Positions 9,233 through 19,311 of a DNA stretch of 64,000 nucleotides are shown here, one piece after another; positions within the stretch are counted from its first letter, which is position 1, and each line of letters begins with the position of its first letter. The stretch is taken from positions 1 to 64,000 of the forward strand of contig CAMDHM010000011.1 of assembly GCA_945898195.1 (NCBI GenBank), read 5' to 3'. This DNA comes from Pseudobacteriovorax antillogorgiicola (GTDB taxonomy: Bacteria > Bdellovibrionota_B > Oligoflexia > Oligoflexales > RGVZ01). The translations under genes were made by a program, and so were the position numbers. The notes under the pieces are model-generated. The model saw only the letters and a list, made by a program, of their open reading frames with translations. It searched no databases and was not told the DNA's origin.

Positions 9233-10528
9233 TCACAAGAAGCGCCAGTAGAGAATCCGGTAGGCAGCGCGGCTCGCAAGGTTCGCTCCGATGGCCGTTC
9301 CGTCCGGAACCGTCCGTTCCACAACCGCCTCAAGGGTTCTTGCGGTATCGCCCGAAGACGCCTTGATGGAAATTCTGTAGGTTTGCGACATTTTGCCAAA
9401 CCACGATGATTTGTTCTCTGGATCCGCCTTGTTGGCGCCCCCACTATCGTTCTTGGTGTAACCAAAAAGGTCCGCAATGACCTGGTCCATCGGCTTGTCT
9501 TTACCGGCGAGGTCCTTGAAATCAGTTTCCCGAAGCTTAAGCATTTGGGCCAGCTTCTTAAAGCGGTCTGGCCCAGCATCCTGGAAAAGGCATTGCAAAA
9601 GTTCGCGCGGCGCAGTGTTTAAATTAATTCGAGCCCGGTCTTCGCGTTTTTTCCAAATCGGGTAAGCGGTCAGATAGGGAGCAAAAACCGCATGAATCTC
9701 CTCATCCCACCCCTCGATCATCTTCAACTCATCCAGGGAATCAAGGGGCCCATTCTTGGCTTTGAACGGTTTTTTTCGTTTTTGATAAGGATCAGATTCG
9801 TCAGAAAACCCCGATTCGGACTCCGTCCTGGAGTCGGGATCAACCCAATCTTGAATTCTGGCTGATAGTTCCATCGGAGTTAGGTGCTTTTTTGCTAAAA
9901 AAGCCTTCTCCGCCGGACAACTAAATAACGCAGTCAGCATGGCACGAACTGCGGCACACGGTTCACGAGCTCCGCTCGAGCAGTAATTTACGTCAATCCT
10001 CTGCTGCTCATCCGCTATCTTGATGGAAAATGATCCTTCAATCGCTTTGAGCTGATCCATAACAGACGAATCTAAAACTGCACTTAATCCGAAGGCTTTA
10101 GCGAAGCCCTGAAGCATATCTGCATCCTCGCCTCCGATGGGCGGCAATTGATTCAGCAGCTCCCAAAGGCGGATGTTTCCACCACCAAGACCAAGTTTAT
10201 CCAAGCCGGGCGTAGAACTAATTGCCAGATCCTTCGCCAAGTCCGCTGAAAGCAGGAAGGTCGCCAGATTGAAGCCCGACTTGGCCGCATATTCCGCACG
10301 GATACGGTCCCGATGCGTGACGGCAAGTTGCAAGTCGACCTGTGATGTGACAATGGAATCCGCGGCAAAAAGCATCATCAAGGCGATCAACATGACTGCG
10401 ATGAGGAGCGCCACGCCGCGCGACTTATCCGTCTCTTTTATGGATGCACCGGCAACGGGAAATCCCCATTCGACGATGGGCCGTTTGATTGGAATTTTTA
10501 TTTTTTTCCAACGCACTCTTAATACCAC
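9233..10528 (-). CDS. gspK: Type II secretion minor pseudopilin GspK
   Basis: 431 aa; SRGVALLIAVMLIALMM prepilin signal lacking Glu5; helix-hairpin-helix-like RINLNTAPRELLQCL. Confidence 0.88.
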   Translation of the reverse strand: MVLRVRWKKIKIPIKRPIVEWGFPVAGASIKETDKSRGVALLIAVMLIALMMLFAADSIVTSQVDLQLAVTHRDRIRAEYAAKSGFNLATFLLSADLAKDLAISSTPGLDKLGLGGGNIRLWELLNQLPPIGGEDADMLQGFAKAFGLSAVLDSSVMDQLKAIEGSFSIKIADEQQRIDVNYCSSGAREPCAAVRAMLTALFSCPAEKAFLAKKHLTPMELSARIQDWVDPDSRTESESGFSDESDPYQKRKKPFKAKNGPLDSLDELKMIEGWDEEIHAVFAPYLTAYPIWKKREDRARINLNTAPRELLQCLFQDAGPDRFKKLAQMLKLRETDFKDLAGKDKPMDQVIADLFGYTKNDSGGANKADPENKSSWFGKMSQTYRISIKASSGDTARTLEAVVERTVPDGTAIGANLASRAAYRILYWRFL

Positions 10529-11307
10529 CTGACGCTACTCATGGGTTGCTTGAGTTCAGGCATGCCTGACGACAATTGAGGCACCACAATGGTTTTCACT
10601 TCAAAAATTGCGGCCTTCTGGGCAGACTCATTTCCACCGCTGCTTGCAAGCTGATCCGCAGGTATTCCAAATGGAGTTCCCGCCGTGTCGACGTAGGCAG
10701 ATAGCTCAATGCGGACCATCCTGGGCAACTTGTTGCGCGTGTCGCTGCGAGTCGAGTCCCACCGGTCGCGAAACCAATCATCACCACGCCAGGCGATCAC
10801 CTTGAAAGACTTGACGTTGCGCAAAATCATGTTGGAGGGGGGATCTTCGCGGAAATTTGCCACACCTATGTTGGTGATACCACGATAAAGATCTTTTTCA
10901 CCGGGTCGACCTTCCGCGTCCTTCAAGTCATAGACAACGTATCCTTGGTCGCCTTCCATCGCATTAGCAACCACGGGTTGATTTGCCATCGTCGTGAGCG
11001 ACAGCTTATCGCTCTCGCCAGAGGGCTCCACCCGGAAAATGGTTTTAAAAGTACGCTCGATCGGCATCCGAATCTGATCGGTGCTGGACAGCACGATGGC
11101 ATGCTCAATATCTCGAGAAAGAATTTCCAAAGCGAAATTTAATTGGCGGACGGTGCGAGATTGCGTGGATAACCCCTGACGAACGTCAATGCTTGAACGC
11201 ATCATCACGACCACTGCCACAGTCAGGCTCATCAGAATGCTCATCGAGATCATAATCTCAATGATGGTAAAACCAGATTTGCGATTGGATCGGCGAAAAA
11301 GCCCCAT
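10519..11307 (-). CDS. gspJ: Type II secretion minor pseudopilin GspJ
   Basis: 262 aa; KSGFTIIEIMISMSIL prepilin signal; operon position. Confidence 0.85.
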   Translation of the reverse strand: MGLFRRSNRKSGFTIIEIMISMSILMSLTVAVVVMMRSSIDVRQGLSTQSRTVRQLNFALEILSRDIEHAIVLSSTDQIRMPIERTFKTIFRVEPSGESDKLSLTTMANQPVVANAMEGDQGYVVYDLKDAEGRPGEKDLYRGITNIGVANFREDPPSNMILRNVKSFKVIAWRGDDWFRDRWDSTRSDTRNKLPRMVRIELSAYVDTAGTPFGIPADQLASSGGNESAQKAAIFEVKTIVVPQLSSGMPELKQPMSSVRWY

Positions 11308-12026
11308 CAGAGACCGCCCCCGGTGGAACCAGGCGCAGACGAACCTCTGTTTGGAACCGATGACGGAGACGCGACTGGGGGCCGTCCTCCTTGAGGTTCC
11401 GGCGGTTTGGGCGCAGAACTTTCAGACTCTTGTTTCTGAAGTGTGTCCCAAGCGCCCTTTAATGTCGCCAGAGAGGTGTCCATCTTTTCCTGATTGGTCA
11501 GGATCAAACCCAGGCTGGTGCTATTTCTTGTTGCGCCTTCGGGCCAAAAAACAGTGACTTTTGCCATCTTAAATGAATCGTCGCCAAGGGCTTGCTCCAG
11601 GGCCATTTTCACAATCTCACCCATCCCGGCAGCTGCGGAAGCCTCGCCATCGGGACCCTTGCGACTCGACAAAACGCCTGCCAAAACCGTTGAAAGGTTC
11701 AATTTCCAATCTTGAATCTCCAGATTAAAAGAATAATCCGGGGAATCCTCGAATTTCTGATCTTTGACCGAGGTTGTCATCTCTTTAAAAGGCCGAAACG
11801 AGGCTTGGTATTCGACCTCAGCCATAATTCTTTTGGCAAGCCAAGACGCCTCTGTGACCCTGCGCCCGTATTCTGCAAACGAGATGGCATTGCCTTGAAC
11901 TCCGCCCATTTCAACAATCAAAAAAGCCATGAGGCTCAACGCGATGACGGTCTCGACAAGGGTGAAACTCCGTTCCCCGGTCCGCTTGGCTCCAACGGCA
12001 TTGCCAACTGAAGTTGAATCAGTCAA
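11307..12026 (-). CDS. gspI: Type II secretion minor pseudopilin GspI
   Basis: 239 aa; RSFTLVETVIALSLMAF prepilin-like signal (Ser at -1); operon position. Confidence 0.82.
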   Translation of the reverse strand: MTDSTSVGNAVGAKRTGERSFTLVETVIALSLMAFLIVEMGGVQGNAISFAEYGRRVTEASWLAKRIMAEVEYQASFRPFKEMTTSVKDQKFEDSPDYSFNLEIQDWKLNLSTVLAGVLSSRKGPDGEASAAAGMGEIVKMALEQALGDDSFKMAKVTVFWPEGATRNSTSLGLILTNQEKMDTSLATLKGAWDTLQKQESESSAPKPPEPQGGRPPVASPSSVPNRGSSAPGSTGGGL

Positions 12027-12771
12027 AGGTCACCGCGCTTTCTTCCCCAGTACCGATCGTATCGAGCGTCCCGGAATATGGACTCGTCTTAAACGTATAG
12101 GGCGTGACGGAATCGTCGGGCTGCCGTTCACCTTTTTTGTAGGCCACAACCATCCAGGATTTTTCAACATAGCCAGCTGGTAAAAAATACAAAAAGGCCC
12201 GGGCATTCTCCGGCATATCTATCACCGCTTGTTTTGTCGCATGATGCTCTGCTTGGAGCTCCTTAAACATTAAGAACGGGCCAATGGTTCGCTCTCGCCA
12301 TTCGAGGTTGATAACGCGCGTCCACTTTGGGCGAAGCAGCTTTGATTTGGCCAATAAAACAGGGGAGACCGGCTTGAATTCGGTCTGGGTATCAGCGTCA
12401 ATGATTGGCTCGCCAGCGAGTGATTCGTATTCCATAAAAGCCGACTCAGAGGCACTATCAAGGTCTCGCTCCTCTTCTTCCGTCGGATCATTTTGAGATT
12501 TTTGATCCCCAAGAAGAAAGTCCGGCCGATTGGTTGTTTCCAACCAATACTTGCCGCTATTTAACTCCAACACGATCCGGTAAGGCTTTCCAGTCAATAC
12601 GGAAAGGTCAAAAGCACTGCGCACGTCCTCGGCAAGGCGGCCAACTTTCGTTGCCGCCTCCGCCCCAGACTTTAAACTAAATTGAGGAATCGCTATGGAA
12701 TAAACAAAACCAACCAACGCGATGACCACCACAACTTCGAAAAGCGTGAAGCCACGGTTTCCCGACGGCAT
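12019..12771 (-). CDS. gspH: Type II secretion minor pseudopilin GspH
   Basis: 250 aa; NRGFTLFEVVVVIALVGF prepilin signal. Confidence 0.85.
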   Translation of the reverse strand: MPSGNRGFTLFEVVVVIALVGFVYSIAIPQFSLKSGAEAATKVGRLAEDVRSAFDLSVLTGKPYRIVLELNSGKYWLETTNRPDFLLGDQKSQNDPTEEEERDLDSASESAFMEYESLAGEPIIDADTQTEFKPVSPVLLAKSKLLRPKWTRVINLEWRERTIGPFLMFKELQAEHHATKQAVIDMPENARAFLYFLPAGYVEKSWMVVAYKKGERQPDDSVTPYTFKTSPYSGTLDTIGTGEESAVTFD

Positions 12772-12785
12772 ACGTCCTCCTCGAA

Positions 12786-13301
12786 TTAAGGAGTCGTGCC
12801 GCCACTCACAGCCTGCTCCGGATAAACAATATCGTCGGCATTGCCCAGCGATCCGTCTGGACCACCGCTAATGATTTTGAAGACCCGACCATCAGATTCG
12901 TATTGGAATTTATTTCCCCACGGATCGTTAAGCTTGTTGGCCTCCGTATAAGGTCCACGCCAGGTCTTTACATCAGACGGCGCCACCATCATGGCATCGA
13001 GACCCTGTTCGGTGCTTGGATAACGATTATTGTGGACCCGGTATAATTGCAGGCACTGCTCAAGGACTCCCATTCCAAGTCTCGTCTGGTCCTTCTTGGC
13101 TTCTTCCTGCTGGCCGACGAGATTGCGGACGAGATAAGCCATAAGAGTCCCCATCAAGGCCACCACAATAATGATCTCGATCAGGGTCATGCCGGACTTT
13201 GCGGCATTCTTGAATGGGCGGTTCAGCACCAAACTAATTCTGCGCAACAACTTCATCTCATTCTCCTTGAAGGGCCCGGGTATTGGTTGAATACCCAACA
13301 T
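12786..13301 (-). CDS. gspG: Type II secretion major pseudopilin GspG
   Basis: SGMTLIEIIIVVALMG plus RYPSTEQGLDAM and DPWGNKFQYESDG signatures; start may be internal at MKLLRR. Confidence 0.95.
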   Translation of the reverse strand: MLGIQPIPGPFKENEMKLLRRISLVLNRPFKNAAKSGMTLIEIIIVVALMGTLMAYLVRNLVGQQEEAKKDQTRLGMGVLEQCLQLYRVHNNRYPSTEQGLDAMMVAPSDVKTWRGPYTEANKLNDPWGNKFQYESDGRVFKIISGGPDGSLGNADDIVYPEQAVSGGTTP

Positions 13302-13333
13302 TGAGAGTATCGTACTTCAAAATATTCGAAAAA

Positions 13334-14554
13334 TCACCGAAGACGGTTCATCACACTGAGCATTGGGATCATCAAGGCGGCCAAAATACCTCCAGCCCCT
13401 CCCGACATGAGTATTACCATGGCAGGCTCAATCAAGGAAATCATTGCGCTGACCTTCCGCTCCACCTCGGCATCATAGGCCGTCGCCACATGCCCAAGCA
13501 TTTCTTCTAACTTGCCGGTCTTTTCACCAGTCATGATCATGTGAACCACGAGCGGCGGAAACTCACCACTTTTTTCGATGGTGCTGCTAAGGGTTTTACC
13601 CTCCTGAACCGCCACCTTTGCCTCATCCAGGACCTTTGCCAGAACTGAGTTTGGGATCACATTCCTGGTGATCTCCAGAGCCTGAATGATTGGCACCCCA
13701 GAATTCAATAGAGTCGAAAGGGTTCGCGTAAACCGGGACACATTGAGCCGCAAAACGATAGGACCAAAAACCGGCATTTTTAAGGCCATCTCATCAAACG
13801 ACCGGCGCCCAGACTCTGTTGAAACCCAATACTTCATGGCAAACCAGGCGAACACGCTGAAAGCCCCGACCAGCCACCAGTAATTTTGCAAAAATTCTGA
13901 AATTTTGATCAGTAACTCTGTGTACCAGGGGAGCTGAACCTTAAGGCTCACGAAGACCTTTTGAAGTTTTGGGACCACGCTAACAAATAGAAAGACAACA
14001 ATGCTTGAACTCGCCAGGATCATAACCGCCGGGTAGGTCATGGCGGTAACGATCTGCCCACGAATTTTCACCTGATACTCGATGAAATCCGAAAGGCGCT
14101 CAAGAACCTGAGCCATATTTCCCGAAGATTCACCGGCGCGAACCATGTTGACATACAACCGGTCGAATACGCCCGGAAATGCCCCCATCGCCTCCGCCAG
14201 GGACTTGCCCTCCGAAATCTGGTCCTTCACCGAAGATAAGGCATTTTTCAAAACTGGATTATCAACCTGTTGGGTCAGCGCACGCAGGGATTCATCTAGT
14301 GGCACAGACGCCGTTTGCAGCGTGGCAAACTGCCTGGTCATAATGGCGACGTCTTGGGGTGATACACGAGAGCCAGTAAAGCGCGACTTAGTCTTAGCTT
14401 GACTTGCAACAGCCTCTTCGCTGATTTCGGAAACCATAATACCGTCGCGCTGGCGCAGCTTCTGACGCGCAGCTTTCACGGATTCGGCCTCTACCTTGCC
14501 CTTTTTTTGGGCCCCGGTTGCAGCATCAAGTCCTTTGTAAGAATACTGGGGCAA
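13334..14554 (-). CDS. gspF: Type II secretion inner membrane protein GspF
   Basis: 406 aa; MPQYSYKGLDAATGAQKKG; duplicated GspF domains; MIMTGEKTGKLEEML. Confidence 0.95.
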   Translation of the reverse strand: MPQYSYKGLDAATGAQKKGKVEAESVKAARQKLRQRDGIMVSEISEEAVASQAKTKSRFTGSRVSPQDVAIMTRQFATLQTASVPLDESLRALTQQVDNPVLKNALSSVKDQISEGKSLAEAMGAFPGVFDRLYVNMVRAGESSGNMAQVLERLSDFIEYQVKIRGQIVTAMTYPAVMILASSSIVVFLFVSVVPKLQKVFVSLKVQLPWYTELLIKISEFLQNYWWLVGAFSVFAWFAMKYWVSTESGRRSFDEMALKMPVFGPIVLRLNVSRFTRTLSTLLNSGVPIIQALEITRNVIPNSVLAKVLDEAKVAVQEGKTLSSTIEKSGEFPPLVVHMIMTGEKTGKLEEMLGHVATAYDAEVERKVSAMISLIEPAMVILMSGGAGGILAALMIPMLSVMNRLR

Positions 14555-14592
14555 ATCAGATCTCCCGCCGCCAAACTATCGGCCGCCATAAG

Positions 14593-16533
14593 TCATAATC
14601 CGAGATCAAGGTCATCCGTCTGAGTTTTTTGTACTGCCTCATCTATTGACGTAAGGCCGTCCAGAACTTTGGACATCGCCGACTCGCGCAAAGTTTTCAT
14701 CCCACGCTCAATGGCGACCCGTTTGATCGCCTTGGAATCCGGCGACTTGATGATAGTCTCACGAATTCGGTCATCAAAAATCATGAGCTCGTAGATTCCC
14801 ACGCGCCCAGAATAGGCTTGGTTCTGGCAGCGATCACAACCCTGTCCAGCCCGGTAGATTTTTTTACCGCCAAGCTTGGGCCGTGTGATTCCCATCACCT
14901 GAAGCTCACGATCCGTCGGATCATAGGCCTCACGACAATTCTGGCATAGCTTCCGCACCAGGCGCACGGCTGCAACCCCAAGGACTGCAGAAGAAATCTG
15001 AAACGCCTGAATATTGAAATCCATAAGGCGCGTGACGGTGGCTGCAGAATCATTGGTATGAAGGGTCGAGAAAACCAAGTGACCCGTCATCGAGGACTGC
15101 ATCGCAATGGTCGCCGTGGTGGCATCTCGGATCTCACCAATCATGATTACATCTGGATCCTGACGGAGGATCGACCGCAAGCCCTCCGCAAAACCCATTC
15201 CGATTTTGTCTTTAACTTCAATCTGCCCAACCCCGGGCAACTGATATTCAACCGGATCCTCAATGGTCAGAATATTGATGTCGGTCGAATTGATGTGCAT
15301 GAGAGATGCATAGAGCATACTCGACTTACCCGATCCCGTTGGACCGGTAACCAAAATCATCCCGTGTTTTTGCTCGATAAGATTCGACCAGACCTTGAAA
15401 AGGTCCTCTTCCATTCCCATCTGATCGAGGCGCTTGGCACCAGATGTTTTGTCCAGAAGGCGCATGACAATACGCTCGCCATGGGCCGTGGGCAATACGG
15501 ACAATCGCACATCGATATCACGCCCAGCAACCTTGATGTTGATACGGCCGTCTTGAGGAATTCGCTTTTCAGCGATGTTTAATTTACCAAGAATTTTGAC
15601 GCGCGAAGCCAAGGAACTTCCATGGCGTTTTGGAATTTGCATTTTGTCGTGGAGCGCGCCATCAATGCGAAAGCGCACGACGATTTCGGCATCATATGGC
15701 TCGATGTGAATGTCCGAGGCTTTTTCCTTAACCGCACGAGTCAAAAGGCCGTTCACCAACCGAATGATCGGTTTTTCATCGTCGGTTGATTCAAGCAAAT
15801 CCCGCGTTTCTTCGAGATCTTCATCCATTCCAATTTCTGGAACGTTCAGCTCATCCATCACCTTCTTTGAATTGTCATTGGACCGTTCAAAAACGCGGTT
15901 GATACTGGCTTCGATGATGGAAGGCGGGCTGACGACGATATTGATATTGGTCGAAAGGATCAGCCGCAGGTCGTCCAACGGAAAAATATTCAGGGGATCT
16001 GCCACGGCGACCGTAACGTTAAAGTCATCGCGCGCGACGGGCAGCAATTTATTGTCCCTGCAAAATGCAATTGGAATATTTTCAACCAACGCAGGATCAA
16101 TATCGTTAATTGGAAGGCGCGTGTAATAAGGCAAGTCAAGCTGTGCGGCTAGTGCGCGCAACATGTCTTCTTCACTAATCAATTTTTTTTCAAGTAAAAT
16201 CTGCCCGAGCTTCTGCCCCTTGCCTGACGCCTGCTGAGCCTTCAAGGCCTCGTCAAGCTGCTCCCGACTGATGACTGCCGTCTCAACCAGAATTTCGCCC
16301 AGCGACTTTTTGCGCTTGCGTGCGCCAGGAATCCCCGCATCTGCCACGGGCAGATTCGCCCATTTGGGCCCCTCGGATCCTAAATCGCCCTCCGAAGGGG
16401 TTGCCTCAGACGACGTCAACGAACGCGAGCCGTCGCCTGCACCATCTTCATAGGCGCCTGGGGCAGGAAAATCGAATTCTTCGATGCGGTTCATCATTCG
16501 TTGCTCCCCAATTGCTCCGTGATCACTGCACAA
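14593..16533 (-). CDS. gspE: Type II secretion ATPase GspE
   Basis: 646 aa; Walker A GPTGSGKSSMLYA; Asp/His boxes; C..C...C..C (CQNCREAY...GCDRCQNQAYSGR). Confidence 0.95.
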   Translation of the reverse strand: MCSDHGAIGEQRMMNRIEEFDFPAPGAYEDGAGDGSRSLTSSEATPSEGDLGSEGPKWANLPVADAGIPGARKRKKSLGEILVETAVISREQLDEALKAQQASGKGQKLGQILLEKKLISEEDMLRALAAQLDLPYYTRLPINDIDPALVENIPIAFCRDNKLLPVARDDFNVTVAVADPLNIFPLDDLRLILSTNINIVVSPPSIIEASINRVFERSNDNSKKVMDELNVPEIGMDEDLEETRDLLESTDDEKPIIRLVNGLLTRAVKEKASDIHIEPYDAEIVVRFRIDGALHDKMQIPKRHGSSLASRVKILGKLNIAEKRIPQDGRINIKVAGRDIDVRLSVLPTAHGERIVMRLLDKTSGAKRLDQMGMEEDLFKVWSNLIEQKHGMILVTGPTGSGKSSMLYASLMHINSTDINILTIEDPVEYQLPGVGQIEVKDKIGMGFAEGLRSILRQDPDVIMIGEIRDATTATIAMQSSMTGHLVFSTLHTNDSAATVTRLMDFNIQAFQISSAVLGVAAVRLVRKLCQNCREAYDPTDRELQVMGITRPKLGGKKIYRAGQGCDRCQNQAYSGRVGIYELMIFDDRIRETIIKSPDSKAIKRVAIERGMKTLRESAMSKVLDGLTSIDEAVQKTQTDDLDLGL

Positions 16534-19299
16534 CTATTCCATGGGTGGCGGAGGTTCGATCGGTGGAGGCGGGGCTTCAAAGGACCCGCCATCACCACCA
16601 AATCCAGCGGGTGGCAGGGGCGGGGGCGGCGGAAAAGGAGACGCACCTGAAGTATCGCCTGCGGCTGCGCCTGAACCACCAAACGGAGCCGGCACTGAAT
16701 CGGAATGCGAGCTTTCATTCCCATCGGCCGCATCGTTGGCATTGTCATTCGCCGATTCAGCCTCATTTTCGGGCTTGGTCTCTCGCATAACCTGATCCCG
16801 TTGGGCTTTTTCAGTTTTATCAAATTCATCCGGCTTAAATTCCCCGTCTCCCTCTTTCCGAAGTAGCGCATAGAAACCATCTTTTTTGAAACGCGAGCCG
16901 TAGACGAGTTCCATAAACTCATCGCGCTCCTTGAGCTTCCGCTGGTAAATGGCCGCAAGATCGTCCGCCCCGTGGATAATGTATGGCGTCAGGAAAATCA
17001 TCAGACTATTTCGAATACTAGAAACCTTGGAATTCCTGAACAACCAACCGATGATCGGAATGTCACCGAGCAGCGGAATTTTTTGGAAAACCTCCGCTTC
17101 GGTGGCTTGCACCAGACCGGACACCACAACGGTCTGCATGTTTTTGACGGTTAAAATCTGAGATGTCTTTCGTTTGGCAATTTTCGGCAGGGCAGTCGTT
17201 GAATCAATCTGAACTGATGCAGATTCAAGGTCAACCTTCAGCGTTACAAAATTGGCGTTGCTAATGTTCGGCTTCACACTGAGGGTCAAGTCAACGTCCT
17301 CTTTTTCAACCTTAGAAACCGAAACACCCGTCGCGCCTACCTCGGCACCGCCCTTAAAAAACACCTTCTCGCCAACCGTGATTTTTGCGTCTTCATTATT
17401 CGCTGTCAGGATATGAGGCGAGGATAAGACACGGGTGTTCGCGTCAGTTTTGATGAGCTTGATCAGGGCGCCGGGGGTAAAATTACCAAGCCCCGGTACG
17501 TTGACCGAATTACCCGCAAGGATACCAATAGTCATATCCTCGGCAAAGGGCGCTGCAGCTGCCGCCGCAGTGGCCGCTGTGGGTGTCGCACCGCCAGCCT
17601 GAGCAGCAACAAGTGGACCCAAGGGAGCCGCCTGCCATGTCGTTAAAATACTGGAATTACCCTGACCGCCACGACCACTAAAAATGTTCGTCCCAAAATT
17701 AAAGCGGTTGTCGACGTTGATGTCCAAAATATCCGCCTCGATAAAGACTTGACTCCGGCGAATGTCCAATTTGCGGACAATCGAATTGATCGCGTTATAG
17801 GCAGCACGGCTACCTGTGATCAAAAGAGAATTGGACTGTTCGTCCGCTGTGATTTTGGTGCCTTCATCGAGTTCCGCAACGACGGCCTCATTTCCCCCGA
17901 TTGAACCACCCACGCCATTCACCGATGGACGCAGCGGAGTCATCCGCCGGGATCCGCCGCTATTTTTACCCTGCGTCAAACTTGAAAGGGTTGCGGACAG
18001 TTTTTTAGCGTCCGCATAGTCAAGGGGACGCACGTGAATCGTTGCTTGCTTGGTCGGGTCATCGAGAGCCGTATCAAATTTTTTCACCAACGCTTTGACA
18101 TCTGAAATAGTGCGTGGTGGTCCGAAAATAATCACGGCATTCGAGCGCTCGTCGGTAAGTAGTTTGTACGCAGGAGTACCGCGACCCGCCCCCGCCTTCA
18201 TGAGCTCGTTAATCTTGTCGACGATTCCCTTTGCATCTGCGTATCGAACCGGGACGATGGAAACCTGGGGTTGCTGACCCTGAACATCAAGCAAGTCAAG
18301 GATATCCAGGATTCGACGGACCTTGTAACCAGTGTCACTGATGATTAAAGTGTTGGTTTTTTCGTAGGCAATCATGGAATTGGACGACACTATGCGAGAC
18401 AGCGTGTTCTGAATTTCCTTGGCCTCAATGTATTTAAGCGGGACGATTTGGGTGATGATTTCGTCGGTCAACAGGGTGTACTTCGATCCAAGAAATGTTT
18501 TGAGATTATCTTTGACGGCTGTCCGGACCGGCATGATCTTGATGACCTTACCGGTTTCCACAGTGGTCATCCCAAGCAGGTTCAAAGCCGACAAAAATGC
18601 CTGATAGGCTTCTTCTTTCGTCACTTTTTTCGGAGAAATTATTTGGACTTTTCCGCTCACGTTGCGATCTAAAATTACGTTTTTATTGGTCCATAAAGCG
18701 ACAGCCCTGATGATGTCCTTGATTTCAGTTGGCTCAGGAAAATCAATGTTGATTAATTCCTGGCCAGAAGGAATGGTGGAAGAACCGCGCTTACCTTCAC
18801 CTTTTGACTCAGATGTCGACTCAGCTTTCGCTTCAGATTTTGAGCTAGGCTTTAAATCCCCGCCTTTTTCTAACTTCGAATCGCCAGCTGGAATAAATGG
18901 TTCCGTCTTATCCCTGTCTTTAAATGCCCTTACATCAGGAGTCTTTTTTCCAGGCCTGGCTCTTCCGGGTTTCGCTATGGCATCCTCGGGTGGCAACGGA
19001 GGAGCCGTAAACTCTGGCTCAACAGCCGCCGGCGCAACAGATGCAGCAGGGGCAAGAGAAGCCACTGGTGGGGAAATAGGTGCTGCGGGCGGCACCGCAG
19101 CAGGATCCGCCATGGGTGTTACGGTTGGGGATGTCCCAGCCTCCACGATGGGTGGCGGGGGCGGCGGCAATGTTGGAGTGCCTTGACCCAACAACCGTCT
19201 ACCACCAATACATGCACCCATGATTGCCACCACTGTCGTGGCATTCGCCAAGATACGCCTGATTTGTTTTGCTTGCACCGTCGTCATATGAGGCTCCAT
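16534..19299 (-). CDS. gspD: Type II secretion secretin GspD
   Basis: 921 aa; N0-N3 repeats and secretin core (VVSGLVQATEAEVFQKIPLLGDIPIIGWLFR); proline-rich N- and C-terminal extensions. Confidence 0.95.
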   Translation of the reverse strand: MEPHMTTVQAKQIRRILANATTVVAIMGACIGGRRLLGQGTPTLPPPPPPIVEAGTSPTVTPMADPAAVPPAAPISPPVASLAPAASVAPAAVEPEFTAPPLPPEDAIAKPGRARPGKKTPDVRAFKDRDKTEPFIPAGDSKLEKGGDLKPSSKSEAKAESTSESKGEGKRGSSTIPSGQELINIDFPEPTEIKDIIRAVALWTNKNVILDRNVSGKVQIISPKKVTKEEAYQAFLSALNLLGMTTVETGKVIKIMPVRTAVKDNLKTFLGSKYTLLTDEIITQIVPLKYIEAKEIQNTLSRIVSSNSMIAYEKTNTLIISDTGYKVRRILDILDLLDVQGQQPQVSIVPVRYADAKGIVDKINELMKAGAGRGTPAYKLLTDERSNAVIIFGPPRTISDVKALVKKFDTALDDPTKQATIHVRPLDYADAKKLSATLSSLTQGKNSGGSRRMTPLRPSVNGVGGSIGGNEAVVAELDEGTKITADEQSNSLLITGSRAAYNAINSIVRKLDIRRSQVFIEADILDINVDNRFNFGTNIFSGRGGQGNSSILTTWQAAPLGPLVAAQAGGATPTAATAAAAAAPFAEDMTIGILAGNSVNVPGLGNFTPGALIKLIKTDANTRVLSSPHILTANNEDAKITVGEKVFFKGGAEVGATGVSVSKVEKEDVDLTLSVKPNISNANFVTLKVDLESASVQIDSTTALPKIAKRKTSQILTVKNMQTVVVSGLVQATEAEVFQKIPLLGDIPIIGWLFRNSKVSSIRNSLMIFLTPYIIHGADDLAAIYQRKLKERDEFMELVYGSRFKKDGFYALLRKEGDGEFKPDEFDKTEKAQRDQVMRETKPENEAESANDNANDAADGNESSHSDSVPAPFGGSGAAAGDTSGASPFPPPPPLPPAGFGGDGGSFEAPPPPIEPPPPME

Positions 19300-19311
19300 C
19301 TTGCCCGGTCT

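Noticed and set aside
15058-15582. 174-aa plus-strand ORF antisense to gspE
   Set aside because: The minus strand encodes a clear GspE; the antisense ORF has no recognisable features.
18662-19186. 174-aa plus-strand Gly/Ala-rich ORF antisense to gspD
   Set aside because: Low-complexity shadow of the proline/alanine-rich GspD N-terminus.
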